DNA from: an uncultured Castellaniella sp.
GTDB lineage: Bacteria; Pseudomonadota; Gammaproteobacteria; Burkholderiales; Burkholderiaceae_B
Assembly: GCF_937988725.1 (NCBI RefSeq)
Contig: NZ_CALKHS010000001.1
Location: 124,001 to 188,000, forward strand
Length of the DNA: 64,000 nt
Direction: 5' to 3'
Shown piece after piece: positions 38,286-48,497 of this stretch. Each line of letters opens with the position of its first letter. Positions within the stretch are counted from its first letter, which is position 1. The position numbers were made by a program, and so were the translations under genes. Under the pieces are notes generated by a model that saw nothing but the letters and a program-made list of their open reading frames with translations, did no database searches and was not told the DNA's origin.

Positions 38286-40726
38286 CAGAATGGGACACGG
38301 ACAGGTTGGGGAACGGCGGCCTCGTTGTCGTCCTGCCCGTGCAGCTGATTCAGCAAGGCGCCGATCCCGTCCTGGCCGGACGCCGGGGCGCCCGAGGCGG
38401 GGTCGCCCGGGGCGGGCAGGCCGACGCGCGCGATGGCGATGCCGGGCGGAAATTCGGAGAAATAGAAGTCGCCATCGATGCGGGTCAGGCCGCTGGGCAG
38501 GGGGCCAGGCGGGATTTCAGGCTGGCCGGCCAGGGCGGTGCGCATGTAGCCCGCCCAGATCGGCAGCGCGGCGCCGCCCCCCGTTTCGCTCTGGCCCATG
38601 GATTTGGGTTGGTCATAGCCCATCCAGGCCACCGCCACGAGTTTGGGGTTGAAGCCCGCGAACCAGGCGTCCTGCGAATCGTTCGTGGTGCCGGTCTTGC
38701 CGCCGATGTCGTTGCGTTTCAGTTCGCGGTGCGCCCGCGCGCCCGTGCCCACGGTGGCCACGCCGCGCAGCATGTCGTCCATGACGTAGGCGGTGCGCGG
38801 GTCGATCACCCGGGCCAGCGTGTCGCCGGCGATGGTCGGACGGGCGCGCATGATGACCTTGCCGCTGCTGTCGGTCACGTGGTCGATCAGGTAGGGCGGA
38901 ACGCGATAGCCGCCGTTGGCGAACACGGCATAGCCGCCGGCCAGCTGCAGGGGCGTGACGCTGCCCGCGCCCAGGGCCAGCGGCAGCACGGCCGGCTGGC
39001 GGGAACGGTCGAAGCCGAATCGCGTGATGTAGTCCTGCACGTACTGCGGGCCGACCGCCTGCATGATGCGGATGGACACCATATTCTTGGATTTGTACAA
39101 ACCCTGACGCATGGTCAGCATCGGTTCGTAGGTCCGGCCGTAGTTTTTCGGGCTCCAGGCCTTGGAGCCGGTCTGTTCGGCCGTCAGGAAGAAGGGCTCG
39201 TCGGAAATCTGCGTGGCCGGCGTCAGGCCGCGTTCCAGGGCGGAGGCGTAGATGAAGGGCTTGAACGAAGAGCCGGGCTGGCGCCAGGCCTGCGTCACCC
39301 GGTTGAACTTGCCTTCCTCGAAGTCGAAACCGCCCACCATGGCGACCACGCCGCCGTCCTGGGCGCGCAGCGACACCAGGGCGGCCTGGATGCTGGGCTT
39401 GTTCAGCAGTTCCCAGTAGTCGTCCTGCTTGTGGATGTACACCACGGAGCCGCGCTGGATGCGCACGGCCCCCTTCGCGTTGGCCACCAGGCCGCGGGCG
39501 ACGACCCTCAGGGCGCGCTTGTCGGTGATGGCGACGATGTCGGTGGGGCTGCGGGCGACCTTGACCTCGGTCGGGCTGGCCGACAGCACGATGCCGGTCA
39601 GCAGGTCGCCGTTGTCGGGATACTTTTCCTGGACGGTGTCCAGGATGTCGTTGAAGGCTTCGGGCTGGTTCTCGATGCCGTCGGGCAGCTCGATGGTTTC
39701 CTCGGGGCCGGGGTAGGGCGCCCGGCGGGTGTAGTCCAGCACGCCCGCGCGCAGGGATTCGTAGGCGGCTTCCTGGTCCTTGGAGTCGATCGTGGTGTAG
39801 ATGTTGAAGCCGCGCGAATAGATGTCGTCCTGGTAGACGCCGTACAGCAGCTGGCGGGCCAGCTCGGCCGGATATTCGCCATGCACGGCGTAGCGGCCGG
39901 CCGGCGTGCCCGCCGCCGACTTGATGACGATGGGCTGGTCCTTGGCCTGCTGGTATTCGGCGTCGTTCAGATAGCCCAGGCTGCGCATGCGGCCCAGCAC
40001 GTAGGCCTGGCGGGCCTTGGCGCGTTCGAAGTTCGAAATCGGATTGAAGCGCGACGGGGCCTTGGGAATGCCGGCCAGCATGGCGGCCTCGGCGGGCGTG
40101 ATGTCGGCCAGCTGCTTGCCGAAATACGTGCGGCTGGCCGCGGCGAAGCCGTAGGCGCGGTGCCCCAGGAAGATCTGGTTCATGTACAGATCCAGGATCT
40201 GGTCCTTGGTCAGGGTCGCCTCGATCTTGAAGGTCAGCAGCAGCTCGTAGAATTTCCGCGTGTAGGTCTTTTCGGACGACAGGTAGAAATTGCGGGCGAC
40301 TTGCATGGTGATGGTGCTGGCGCCCTGGGTCTTGGACATGTGCACCGTATTGGCGATGGCCGCGCGCAGCACGCCGGCCCAGTCGATGCCGCCGTGCTGG
40401 TAGAAACGGTCGTCCTCGGCCGCCAGGATGGCGGATTTCATGATGTCCGGGATTTCGTCGAAACGCAGCACATTGCGGCGTTCTTCGCCAAACTCGCCGA
40501 TCAGCACCTTGTCGGCGGTGTAGATGCGCAGCGGCACGCGGGGCCGGTAATCGGTCATGGCGTGCAGATCGGGCAGATTGGGCCAGGCCAGCGCCAGCGC
40601 CAGTGAAAGCAGCAGGGCTGCGCAGACACCCAGGCCGGCACAGAGGACAAGCGCCTTCACGACCAGGCGCGTGAGCCAGGAACGGGCAGGCGCCTTGGAC
40701 TTGGTGGGAGTTTTGGTGGTTCTCAT
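38285..40726 (-). CDS. mrcA: Penicillin-binding protein 1A, bifunctional transglycosylase/transpeptidase
   Basis: The 813-residue class A PBP has a cytoplasmic basic leader, a membrane anchor (~residues 20-48), and a glycosyltransferase domain with EDDRFYQHGGIDW, GASTITMQVARN and KIEATLTKDQILDLYMNQIFLG. An OB-like insertion follows. The transpeptidase domain has SxxK (GSSFKPF), SKN and KTG (GGKTGTT). It polymerises and cross-links peptidoglycan. ATG 40726 begins MRTTKTPTKSK; its ribosome binding site is weak. It is divergent from aroK. Confidence 0.95.
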   Translation of the reverse strand: MRTTKTPTKSKAPARSWLTRLVVKALVLCAGLGVCAALLLSLALALAWPNLPDLHAMTDYRPRVPLRIYTADKVLIGEFGEERRNVLRFDEIPDIMKSAILAAEDDRFYQHGGIDWAGVLRAAIANTVHMSKTQGASTITMQVARNFYLSSEKTYTRKFYELLLTFKIEATLTKDQILDLYMNQIFLGHRAYGFAAASRTYFGKQLADITPAEAAMLAGIPKAPSRFNPISNFERAKARQAYVLGRMRSLGYLNDAEYQQAKDQPIVIKSAAGTPAGRYAVHGEYPAELARQLLYGVYQDDIYSRGFNIYTTIDSKDQEAAYESLRAGVLDYTRRAPYPGPEETIELPDGIENQPEAFNDILDTVQEKYPDNGDLLTGIVLSASPTEVKVARSPTDIVAITDKRALRVVARGLVANAKGAVRIQRGSVVYIHKQDDYWELLNKPSIQAALVSLRAQDGGVVAMVGGFDFEEGKFNRVTQAWRQPGSSFKPFIYASALERGLTPATQISDEPFFLTAEQTGSKAWSPKNYGRTYEPMLTMRQGLYKSKNMVSIRIMQAVGPQYVQDYITRFGFDRSRQPAVLPLALGAGSVTPLQLAGGYAVFANGGYRVPPYLIDHVTDSSGKVIMRARPTIAGDTLARVIDPRTAYVMDDMLRGVATVGTGARAHRELKRNDIGGKTGTTNDSQDAWFAGFNPKLVAVAWMGYDQPKSMGQSETGGGAALPIWAGYMRTALAGQPEIPPGPLPSGLTRIDGDFYFSEFPPGIAIARVGLPAPGDPASGAPASGQDGIGALLNQLHGQDDNEAAVPQPVRVPF

Positions 40727-40863
40727 CAGAGGCGATTGTAAGGCCTGGCGGATGCAGACCAGAGATCGGAGGCGGAGTCTATGTAACCGGATGCTGCGAA
40801 TACGGAGGCGAGGCGGCTGCCGGAGCGCCGGATGCGGGACATCGGGGCCGGCAAGGCAGCCAA

Positions 40864-40872
40864 TGCGATAAT
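40864..40872 (+). promoter_or_regulatory. Extended -10 element for aroK-aroB-dgt
   Basis: TGCGATAAT matches an extended -10 (TGn followed by GATAAT), 30 nt before aroK. No -35 is obvious, as expected for extended -10 promoters. Confidence 0.4.
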
Positions 40873-40902
40873 ACACGCAAACCAACCTCGCACCGCACCC
40901 CC

Positions 40903-41481
40903 ATGTCGATGGAATCCGTTCCCACCGCCACCGCAATCGCACCAGGATCCGCACCAGACGCGGCCGCGCCGATCTTCCTGGTGGGCATGATGGGCGTGGG
41001 CAAGACGACCATCGGCCGGCAGCTGGCCGCCGCCCTGGGGCGGGAGTTCATCGATCTGGATCATGCCATCGAAGCCCGCTGCGGGGTGCGCGTGGCCACC
41101 ATTTTCGACATCGAGGGCGAGGCCGGTTTCCGCCGGCGAGAGACCGCACTGCTGGATGAGTACACCCGGGTGCCGGGGCTGGTGCTGGCCACCGGCGGCG
41201 GCGCCGTGCTGGCCGAGGAAAACCGCCGCATGCTGCGCGAGCGCGGCTGCGTGGTCTACCTGTGCGCCAGCGTGGACGAACTGTATCGGCGCGTGGCGCG
41301 GGATCGCAACCGGCCGCTGTTGCGCACCGACAACCCCCGCCAGCGCATCGCCGACCTGCTGGCCCAGCGCGAACCTCTGTACGACAGCGTGGCCGCCATC
41401 CGCCAGGATACGGCGGACCAGCCCGTCGCCCAGGTCGTGCGCAGCCTGCTGTCCCTGCTGCCGGCCTCTTCACCCCATTAG
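40903..41481 (+). CDS. aroK: Shikimate kinase
   Basis: The 192-residue enzyme phosphorylates shikimate in the chorismate pathway. It has a P-loop [11 protein letters not shown] near residue 29, the shikimate-binding region [25 protein letters not shown], and a lid region with RNRPLLRT. About 22 extra residues ([15 protein letters not shown]...) precede the core, so a later start is possible, but none has a better ribosome binding site. It lies 6 nt before aroB. Confidence 0.95.
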   Translation: MSMESVPTATAIAPGSAPDAAAPIFLVGMMGVGKTTIGRQLAAALGREFIDLDHAIEARCGVRVATIFDIEGEAGFRRRETALLDEYTRVPGLVLATGGGAVLAEENRRMLRERGCVVYLCASVDELYRRVARDRNRPLLRTDNPRQRIADLLAQREPLYDSVAAIRQDTADQPVAQVVRSLLSLLPASSPH

Positions 41482-41487
41482 GATCCC

Positions 41488-42567
41488 ATGCATACCGTTC
41501 AAGTCGCGGCCCCCGGCGGGCACTATCCCATCCATATCGGCCCCGGACGGCTGGACGCCCTTGTTGCCAGCCTGCCGGCCGATGCCACGGCGCTGGCGGT
41601 CGTCACCAACACCACGGTGGCCGGCCTGTATGGCGATCGGGTGCGCGCCGTCCTGGCGGCCGCCGGGGCGCCCGTGTGCTGGGTCGAACTGCCGGACGGC
41701 GAGCAGTTCAAGACCTGGGAATCGCTGAACAGCATTTTCGATGCCCTGCTGGGCGCGGGGCTGGACCGCAAGGCCGTGCTGATCGCGCTGGGGGGCGGCG
41801 TGGTGGGCGACATGTGCGGCTTCGCCGCCGCCTGCTACATGCGCGGCGTGCGCTTCATCCAGGTGCCGACCACGCTGCTGGCGCAGGTCGATTCTTCCGT
41901 CGGGGGCAAGACCGCCATCAACCACCCGCTGGGCAAGAACATGATCGGCGCCTTCTATCAGCCCCTGGCCGTGGAAATCGACACCCGGGTGCTGGCCACG
42001 CTGCCCGCCCGGGAAATTTCCGCCGGACTGGCCGAATTGATCAAGTACGGCATGATCGCCGATGCGGAATTCTTCGCCTGGTGCGAGACCCACGTGCAGG
42101 CGCTGCGGAACCTGGACGACGACGCCATCGAGTATGCCGTGCGCCGCGCCTGCGAACTGAAGGCCTGGGTCGTGTCCCAGGACGAACGCGAATCCGGCCT
42201 GCGGGCCATCCTGAATTTCGGCCATACCTTCGGGCACGCCATCGAATCGGGGCTGGGCTATGGCCGCTGGCTGCACGGCGAAGCCGTGGGCTGCGGCATG
42301 GTGATGGCGGCGGAACTTTCCGCCCGGGTCTGCGGCCTGGACCGCGCGGCCGTCGATCGCATCCGCGCGCTGGTCCTGGCCATCGGCTGCCCCGTGCAGG
42401 CGCCCGATCTGGGGCCGGACCGCTGGCTGGATCTGATGCGGGTGGACAAGAAGACCGAAGGGCGGCACATCCGCTACGTGCTGCTGCCCGAGCTGGGGCG
42501 CGCCAGCGTGCAGGCCGTGGACGACGATCGGGTGCGCCCCGTGCTGCCCGCCGGGGCGGAGGCCTGA
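41488..42567 (+). CDS. aroB: 3-Dehydroquinate synthase
   Basis: The 359-residue NAD+- and metal-dependent enzyme converts DAHP to 3-dehydroquinate. Landmarks are [46 protein letters not shown], and metal ligands in [11 protein letters not shown] and [10 protein letters not shown]. The aroK-aroB pair is the standard arrangement in proteobacteria. Confidence 0.97.
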   Translation: MHTVQVAAPGGHYPIHIGPGRLDALVASLPADATALAVVTNTTVAGLYGDRVRAVLAAAGAPVCWVELPDGEQFKTWESLNSIFDALLGAGLDRKAVLIALGGGVVGDMCGFAAACYMRGVRFIQVPTTLLAQVDSSVGGKTAINHPLGKNMIGAFYQPLAVEIDTRVLATLPAREISAGLAELIKYGMIADAEFFAWCETHVQALRNLDDDAIEYAVRRACELKAWVVSQDERESGLRAILNFGHTFGHAIESGLGYGRWLHGEAVGCGMVMAAELSARVCGLDRAAVDRIRALVLAIGCPVQAPDLGPDRWLDLMRVDKKTEGRHIRYVLLPELGRASVQAVDDDRVRPVLPAGAEA

Positions 42568-42569
42568 TC

Positions 42570-43697
42570 ATGGCGGCGCTGGCCCCGTATGCCTGCCATC
42601 CGGAAGCCACGCGCGGGCGCCTGCACCCCGAATCATCCCCCCAGGGGCGCAGCGACTTCCAGCGCGACCGGGACCGCATCGTGCATTGTTCCGCCTTCCG
42701 GCGGCTGGAATACAAGACCCAGGTCTTTCTGAACCATGAAGGCGACCTGTTCCGTACCCGCCTGACCCACAGCATCGAGGTCGCCCAGATCGCCCGCACC
42801 CTGGCCCGCAACCTGGATGTGCACGAAGACCTGATCGAGGCCATCGCCCTGGCGCACGACCTGGGGCACACGCCGTTCGGCCATGCCGGCCAGGACGAGC
42901 TGAACGCCTGCCTGCGCGAACTGGCGCCGGAGGCGGGCGGCTTCGAGCACAATCTGCAGAGCCTGCGGGTGGTGGACGAACTGGAGGAACGCTATGCGGC
43001 CTTCAATGGCCTGAACCTGTGCTTCGAGACTCGCGAAGGCATCCTGAAGCACTGTTCGCGCCGCCATGCCCGCCAGCTGGGGCCGGTGGCGGCCCGCTTT
43101 CTGGACGGCACCCAGCCATCCCTGGAGGCCCAGCTGACCAACCTGGCTGACGAGATCGCCTACAACAACCACGATATCGACGACGGCCTGCGTTCCGGCC
43201 TGATCACCGTGCCGCAGCTGCTGGACCTGGAGATCTTCGCCGTGCACCACCAGCAGGTGCGCCGCCGCTATCCCGACGTGGATGCCAAGCGCCTGGTGTC
43301 CGAGATCATCCGCGCCATGATCAATACGCTGGTGCTGGACCTGACCCGGACCACGGCGGAGAACATCGCCCGGCTGCGGCCCGACAGCGTCGACGCCGTG
43401 CGGGCGGGGCCGCCGCTGGCCGCGTTCTCCGATGCGCTGCGGGCCCAGGCCGATGCCTTGAAGCAGTTCCTGCTGAACAATCTGTATCGTCATGCCCAGG
43501 TCATGCGCATGACCTACAAGGCGCGGCGCATCGTGCGGGACCTGTTCAGCGCCTTTCTCGAAGATCCCCGCCTGCTGGCCGACGAATACCGGCGAGAGGA
43601 CCCCGTTGCCCAGGCCCGCGCCATCGCCGACTACGTCGCGGGCATGACCGACCGCTACGCCATCCGCGAACACCACGCGCTCTTCCGCATGGATTAG
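42570..43697 (+). CDS. dgt: Deoxyguanosinetriphosphate triphosphohydrolase-like HD-domain protein
   Basis: The 375-residue HD hydrolase has [23 protein letters not shown], a metal-binding HD motif ([21 protein letters not shown]), and a second [15 protein letters not shown] region. Dgt family enzymes split dNTPs into deoxynucleoside and tripolyphosphate. The length is that of the type 2 (short) subgroup. ATG 42570 is 2 nt after the aroB stop with GGAGG upstream, so it ends the aroK-aroB-dgt operon. Confidence 0.94.
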   Translation: MAALAPYACHPEATRGRLHPESSPQGRSDFQRDRDRIVHCSAFRRLEYKTQVFLNHEGDLFRTRLTHSIEVAQIARTLARNLDVHEDLIEAIALAHDLGHTPFGHAGQDELNACLRELAPEAGGFEHNLQSLRVVDELEERYAAFNGLNLCFETREGILKHCSRRHARQLGPVAARFLDGTQPSLEAQLTNLADEIAYNNHDIDDGLRSGLITVPQLLDLEIFAVHHQQVRRRYPDVDAKRLVSEIIRAMINTLVLDLTRTTAENIARLRPDSVDAVRAGPPLAAFSDALRAQADALKQFLLNNLYRHAQVMRMTYKARRIVRDLFSAFLEDPRLLADEYRREDPVAQARAIADYVAGMTDRYAIREHHALFRMD

Positions 43698-43706
43698 TCC
43701 GGACAC

Positions 43707-43730
43707 GGAGCAGTCCCTGCGGACTGCTCC
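43707..43730. terminator. Perfect 10-bp stem-loop after dgt
   Basis: GGAGCAGTCC-CTGC-GGACTGCTCC begins 9 nt after the dgt stop. A second perfect palindrome, GTGGCCTGCAGGCCAC, follows at 43748-43763. Neither has a T-run, so they may protect the message end or act in Rho-dependent termination. Confidence 0.5.
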
Positions 43731-43825
43731 GCGCCTGACTAATCCGAGTGGCCTGCAGGCCACGAGGTGGAGGGATCTAGGCACAACGCAGTCCCTGCAA
43801 TGGGCAGCAACACAGGAGGTGTGTC

Positions 43826-45325
43826 ATGACACCTGATGATTCCGTTTCAAACTCCTTTCTGCGCGCGTTTCTTGCCGCGCTGGACGAACCGTGGGCGGAC
43901 GAGGCCATCCGGATCGAAGGCCGGGGGACCTGGCCGTCGCGCTATCCGGTCGCCGATCTGGCCTGCGCCAGCATCGGGGCGGCTTCGCTCATGCTGGCCC
44001 GCTGGATCGATCCCGTCCGGCCCCCGCTCGTGCGGCTGGACCGGCCCCTGGCATCCCGGTGGTTTGGCGCCAGCCTGCAGCCGCAGGGCTGGACAGTCCC
44101 CAAAGTGCGCGACGCCGTCACCGGCGACTACGCCGCCCGGGACGGCTGGATCCGCATCCATGCCAATGCCGTCCACCATCGGCAGCGGGCCTTGCGGGTG
44201 CTGGATCTGCCTCTCGATGCCGCCCGCGATGCCGTCGAGGCGCGGGTGCGGGCATGGTCGGCCGAGACCCTGGAAGAGGCGCTGGTGGATCAGGCGGCGT
44301 GCGCCGCCGCCCTGCGCCCGCCGGCGCAATGGCGGCGGCATCCCCAGGGCATGGCGGTGGCGGCGGAGCCGCTGCTGCACCGGCGCGATGGCGCATCCTG
44401 CGAGGGCGTTCCCGATGCGGCCGGACCGGCGCCGGGGCGCGGCGGCGATGGGGCGCTGTCGGGCGGCGATTCTCCAAGCCGGGCAAATGATGCCTGGGGC
44501 TCTCCCGTCGATCCCGCCCGTCCCCTGTCCGGCCTGCGGGTGCTGGATCTGACCCGGGTGCTGGCCGGCCCGGCGGCCACCCGGTTCCTGGCGGCCTACG
44601 GCGCCCAGGTGCTGCGCCTGGATCCGTCCGACTGGCAGGAGCCCGGCATGGTGCCCGAGGTCACGGTCGGCAAGCGGTGCGCCTTGCTGGATCTGCGCGA
44701 TCCGGCCGGCCGCGCGCAATTCGAACGGCTGCTGCAGCGGGCCGACGTGCTGGTGCATGGCTATCGGCCCGATGCCCTGGACCGCCTGGGGTTGGGGGCC
44801 GATGTCCGTCAGCGGATGCGCCCCGGGCTGGTGGACGTATGCCTAGATGCCTGGGGCTGGACGGGACCCTGGCGGCTGCGCCGGGGCTTCGACAGCCTGG
44901 TGCAGATGAGTTCGGGAATCGCCTGGCCCGGCGGTTCGGATCGGGCGCCCGATCCGCTGCCCGTGCAGGCGCTGGACCAGGCCACCGGCTACTGGCTGGC
45001 GGCGTGCGCGCTGAAGGGCCTGGCCCAGCGGCGCGAGCAGCGGCGCGGCAGCATCTGGCGGGTGTCCCTGGCCCGCACGGCTGCGTTGCTGGAGGCGGGC
45101 GCCGAGGCGGCGGGCCGGGATGCCCGGGTGGCGGGCGCCTCCGCCTCCGAACCGCCCGAACCCGTTCTGGGACAGGCCCCGCAAGACGCCTACGCGGCCG
45201 CCATCGAGGCTACGGCCTGGGGGCCGGCGCGCCGCTTGCGGGCGCCGTGCCGGGTCGGGGCGGCGGACTGGTTCTGGGACCGGCCGGCGTGTGACCTGCG
45301 CAGCGGCCCGCCCGCCTGGGAATAG
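43826..45325 (+). CDS. Two-domain CoA-transferase family III (CaiB/BaiF) protein, acidic active-site residue apparently absent
   Basis: The 499-residue protein has an N-terminal ~215-residue half that looks like a degenerate copy of the fold (WIRIHANAVHHRQRALRVLDLP). After a variable Gly-rich linker comes a recognisable CaiB/BaiF half (LSGLRVLDLTRVLAGPAATRFLAAYGAQVLRLD, then RRGFDSLVQMSSGIAW, ALDQATGYWL). Where active members carry a catalytic Asp in a VSxxD-type motif, this one reads WRVSLARTAALL. CoA transfer may therefore be lost or use another residue. AGGAGGTGTGTC precedes the ATG. The gene stands alone. Confidence 0.8.
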   Translation: MTPDDSVSNSFLRAFLAALDEPWADEAIRIEGRGTWPSRYPVADLACASIGAASLMLARWIDPVRPPLVRLDRPLASRWFGASLQPQGWTVPKVRDAVTGDYAARDGWIRIHANAVHHRQRALRVLDLPLDAARDAVEARVRAWSAETLEEALVDQAACAAALRPPAQWRRHPQGMAVAAEPLLHRRDGASCEGVPDAAGPAPGRGGDGALSGGDSPSRANDAWGSPVDPARPLSGLRVLDLTRVLAGPAATRFLAAYGAQVLRLDPSDWQEPGMVPEVTVGKRCALLDLRDPAGRAQFERLLQRADVLVHGYRPDALDRLGLGADVRQRMRPGLVDVCLDAWGWTGPWRLRRGFDSLVQMSSGIAWPGGSDRAPDPLPVQALDQATGYWLAACALKGLAQRREQRRGSIWRVSLARTAALLEAGAEAAGRDARVAGASASEPPEPVLGQAPQDAYAAAIEATAWGPARRLRAPCRVGAADWFWDRPACDLRSGPPAWE

Positions 45326-45348
45326 GGCCGGGAATAGAGACGTCGCTC

Positions 45349-45379
45349 AAAAGAAACGCCGCCCGGAAGAGGGCGGCGT
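45349..45379 (-). terminator. Rho-independent terminator of tctCBA
   Basis: On the minus strand ACGCCGCCC-TCTTCC-GGGCGGCGT (9-bp stem) is followed by TTTCTTTT, about 60 nt after the tctA stop. Confidence 0.8.
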
Positions 45380-45437
45380 GCGGTCGATGCGGTCCGGAAA
45401 ACGCGCCGCCCCGGCCAGGGCGGCGCCGGGCGGGGGG

Positions 45438-46982
45438 TTATTCCTCGCCTTCCAGGGCCGCGAGCGCCGTGGCCGACAGCTTGTTCTTCGAACGGCGGCG
45501 CAGGATCGGCGGGATGATCACGATGGCCAGAGATACGATCCACAGGCCCATGGCGATCGGGCTGTCCCACAGGATGTGCAGTTCGCCGTTGGTGATGGAC
45601 AGCGCCCGGCGCAGGTTCTGTTCCATCATGTCGCCCAGCACCACGCCCAGCACCATGGGCGCCATGGGCACGCCGCCCTTGCGCAGCAGGTAGCCGATCA
45701 GGCCCAGGAACGCCGCCATCGTCAGGTCGAACGTGCCGGCGTTGATGGCGTAGACGCCGATGTAGCTGATGCACAGGATGCCGGGGACCAGCAGCCAGTT
45801 GGGCAGGGACAGCACTTTCGAGAACACCCGCACCATGGGGATGTTCATCAGGAACAGCAGCACGTTGGCGATGAGCAGCGACGCGACCAGGCCCCAGACC
45901 AGTTCCGGCTTGGTGTCGAACAGCACCGGGCCCGGAGTGATGTTGTACAGGGTCAGCGCCCCCATCATCACCGCCGTGGTGCCCGATCCGGGCACGCCCA
46001 GTGTCAGCATCGGCACGAAGGACCCCACTGCGGACGCCGTGGAGGCGGCTTCCGGGGCGGTCACGCCGCGCAGGTCGCCTTCACCGAAGCAGGAATTGGG
46101 GTCGCGGCCTTCCTGGTAGCGCTTTTCATTCGAGTAGGCCACGGCCGAGGCCACGCTGGCGCCCGCGCCCGGCAGCACGCCGATGAAGAAACCCAGGATG
46201 GAGCTGCGCAGCACGGTCCACTTGGTGTAGAGCAGTTCCTGCAGGTTGAACAGCTTGCGCTCGTTGGGCGGGACTTCGGGGGATTCGCCGCGGATGGTGG
46301 ATTCCAGCAGTTCCAGCAGTTCGGCGATGGCGAACAGCGCGATCACGACGACCACGAAATCGATGCCGTCGAACAGGTGCACGGAATCGAAGGTGTAGCG
46401 GTAGACTCCCGAATTGGCGTCCACGCCCACCGTGGCGATCGCCAGGCCCAGCATGGCCGACAGCGTGCCCTTGACGGGCTGGTTGCCCAGCAGGCTGGTC
46501 AGGCAGCAGAAGGCGAAGACGATCAGCACGAAATATTCGGCCGGGCCGAAGGCCAGGGCCCAGCGGGCCAGCAGGGGGGCCAGCACGATCACGCCGATGG
46601 TGGCCACCAGCGAGCCGCAGAACGCCGACCAGCCCGACAGCGACAGGGCGACGTTGGACAGGCCCTTGCGCGCCAGCGGGTAGCCGTCGAGCGTCGTCAT
46701 GATGGCGCTGGCTTCGCCCGGCACGTTGATCAGGATGGCGCTGATGCGCCCGCCGTATTCGGCGCCCACGTACACGGCCGCCAGCAGGATCAGCGCGGTT
46801 TCGGGAGGCAGGTTCAGGGCGTAGGCGATGGGGATGAGCATGGCCACGCCGTTGATGGGCCCCAGCCCCGGCAGCACGCCCACCAGGGTGCCCAGGAAGG
46901 CGCCCAGGGCGGCGACCAGCAGGTTCATCCAGGAAAAGGCGACATCGAAGCCGATGCTCAGATGGTCGAAAATCTGGCTCAT
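45438..46982 (-). CDS. tctA: TctA, large membrane subunit of a tripartite tricarboxylate transporter
   Basis: The 514-residue protein with about 12 membrane segments has the TctA hallmarks LVGVLPGLGPINGVAMLIPIAY near residue 37, EYGGRISAILINVPGEASA, and GVLPGAGASVASAVAYSNEKRY near residue 268. It is the transport core, driven by an ion gradient, and receives substrate from TctC. It overlaps tctB by 4 nt. Confidence 0.96.
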   Translation of the reverse strand: MSQIFDHLSIGFDVAFSWMNLLVAALGAFLGTLVGVLPGLGPINGVAMLIPIAYALNLPPETALILLAAVYVGAEYGGRISAILINVPGEASAIMTTLDGYPLARKGLSNVALSLSGWSAFCGSLVATIGVIVLAPLLARWALAFGPAEYFVLIVFAFCCLTSLLGNQPVKGTLSAMLGLAIATVGVDANSGVYRYTFDSVHLFDGIDFVVVVIALFAIAELLELLESTIRGESPEVPPNERKLFNLQELLYTKWTVLRSSILGFFIGVLPGAGASVASAVAYSNEKRYQEGRDPNSCFGEGDLRGVTAPEAASTASAVGSFVPMLTLGVPGSGTTAVMMGALTLYNITPGPVLFDTKPELVWGLVASLLIANVLLFLMNIPMVRVFSKVLSLPNWLLVPGILCISYIGVYAINAGTFDLTMAAFLGLIGYLLRKGGVPMAPMVLGVVLGDMMEQNLRRALSITNGELHILWDSPIAMGLWIVSLAIVIIPPILRRRSKNKLSATALAALEGEE

Positions 46983-47416
46983 GACAGGAACTCCAGGGGA
47001 CCCAGGGGCAGCACGACGTCCAGCGCCCGGTCGAACAGCAGGAAGAACAGCACGCCCATCACGACCCCGCCGATGATCATCTTGCCCCAGCCGCCGCCGA
47101 ACAGGCGGCCGATCAGCACGGTGACGATGGCGGTGGCGATGATGAAGCCCAGGGTCTCGAACAGCAGGGCGTAGCCGAAGATGTAGACCACCATCAGCAG
47201 CAGGCGCGGCCAGTCGATGGGTTCGCCTTTGCGGCGATCATGCCAGTGCTTGGCCATCAGCCAGATCCCGCACAGGGCGATGATCAGGGCGATCAGCATG
47301 GGAAACGCCCGCGGGCCCACCGGTTCGTAGGAAAAGGGGGCCTGCAGGTCGTGGCCGAACCACGCCATCAGGCCGGCAAAGATCAGGGCGCAAAAGCCCA
47401 AAGTACGATCACTCAT
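46979..47416 (-). CDS. tctB: TctB, small membrane subunit
   Basis: The 145-residue protein with four hydrophobic helices opens SDRTLGFCALIFAGLMAWFGHDLQ and continues PVGPRAFPMLIALIIALCGIWL, typical of the poorly conserved TctB family. It stabilises TctA. It lies 19 nt after tctC. Confidence 0.92.
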   Translation of the reverse strand: MSDRTLGFCALIFAGLMAWFGHDLQAPFSYEPVGPRAFPMLIALIIALCGIWLMAKHWHDRRKGEPIDWPRLLLMVVYIFGYALLFETLGFIIATAIVTVLIGRLFGGGWGKMIIGGVVMGVLFFLLFDRALDVVLPLGPLEFLS

Positions 47417-47435
47417 GGCGAGGTCCGGTGCTTGC

Positions 47436-48416
47436 TTATTGACGAATCAGGCCGAATTCATTGGCCAGCTTGGTGTACTCGGCGACGCGTTCCTTGATGT
47501 ACTTGTCCAGGTCGGCGCCCGACTTGTTGAAGGGAAACAGGCCCTGCTTGTCGCGGATGGCGGCAAACGACGGGTCGGCCTGGGTCTTGTTGAAGGCATC
47601 CACCCACCACTGGTAGTCGGCGTCGGAGACCTTCGGGCCGACGTAGAAGCCGCGGATGATGGGCCACTGGATGTCGAAGCCTTCTTCCTGGGCCGTGGGC
47701 ACGGAGGCCAGCTTGCCCGGCAGGCGCTGGTCGTTGAAGACGGCCAGCACGCGGATCGGGGCGCCGCCTTCCAGCATGGTGAAGGCCTCGGCCGCGTCGC
47801 CCATATAGGCCTGGATGTGGCCGCCGCGCAGGGCCGTCAGGGCGTCGCCGCCCCCTTCGAAGGCCACGAAGCGCATCTTGCGGTAGTCCACGCCGGCCGC
47901 GCGGGCGGTCAGGGCCGCTTTCATCCAGTCCTGGCTGCCCACGGTGCCGCCGGCGCCCAGCACGATCTTGGTGGGGTCCTGCTTGAAGGCGCCCATCAGG
48001 TCCTTCAGGCTTTTGTAGGGGGAGTCGTCGCGCACCACGGCCACGCCGTAGTCCGAACCGACGGCGGCCAGCCAGCGCACGTCGTTGACGCTGTAGCGGC
48101 CGAATTTCTTCTGCGCCAGGTTCAGCAGCGAACCGCCGGAGAACGCCACGATGGAATTGGGATCGTCGGGCTTCTGCGCGATCACGTGGTTGTAGGCCAC
48201 GGCGCCGATTCCGCCGGGCATGTAGACGATGCGCATCGGGTCGCTCAGGGCGCCGGAGGCCTTCAGGCCTTCCTGGGCCAGACGACAGGTCAGGTCAAAG
48301 CCGCCGCCGGGGTTGGCCGGGGCGATGCATTCGGGTTTCGTCGGGGCGGCCGAAGCGGCCAGACCCAGCGACAGCAGCGTGCCGCCCAGCAGCAGCGATA
48401 GGGATCGGGGAGTCAT
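47436..48416 (-). CDS. tctC: TctC/Bug-family periplasmic binding protein
   Basis: The 326-residue product has a Sec signal (PRSLSLLLGGTLLSLGLAASA) and the Bug fold with CIAPANPGGGFDLTCRL at the ligand loop, YMPGGIGAVAYNHV, and GAGGTVGSQDW. ATG 48416 has GGAGAC upstream; an in-frame start at 48506 would run through the regulatory repeats and is rejected. Carboxylates such as citrate are usual ligands; the exact one is unknown. It is the first gene of tctCBA. Confidence 0.94.
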   Translation of the reverse strand: MTPRSLSLLLGGTLLSLGLAASAAPTKPECIAPANPGGGFDLTCRLAQEGLKASGALSDPMRIVYMPGGIGAVAYNHVIAQKPDDPNSIVAFSGGSLLNLAQKKFGRYSVNDVRWLAAVGSDYGVAVVRDDSPYKSLKDLMGAFKQDPTKIVLGAGGTVGSQDWMKAALTARAAGVDYRKMRFVAFEGGGDALTALRGGHIQAYMGDAAEAFTMLEGGAPIRVLAVFNDQRLPGKLASVPTAQEEGFDIQWPIIRGFYVGPKVSDADYQWWVDAFNKTQADPSFAAIRDKQGLFPFNKSGADLDKYIKERVAEYTKLANEFGLIRQ

Positions 48417-48497
48417 GAAGGGAGTCTCCTGGTGATGGAAAAAGCCTGGTGCGAATGTCAGCGGTGACCAGGTACCCTCGCACCTTAAGCAGCGCAG

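Noticed and set aside
38104..38300. Lysine riboswitch upstream of lysA
   Set aside because: The upstream region is occupied by lptM with an 8-nt gap to lysA, leaving no room for an aptamer.
43707..43763. Two palindromes as a CRISPR fragment
   Set aside because: The two palindromes differ in sequence, there is no repeated spacer pattern, and no cas gene is present. They look like mRNA-end structures.
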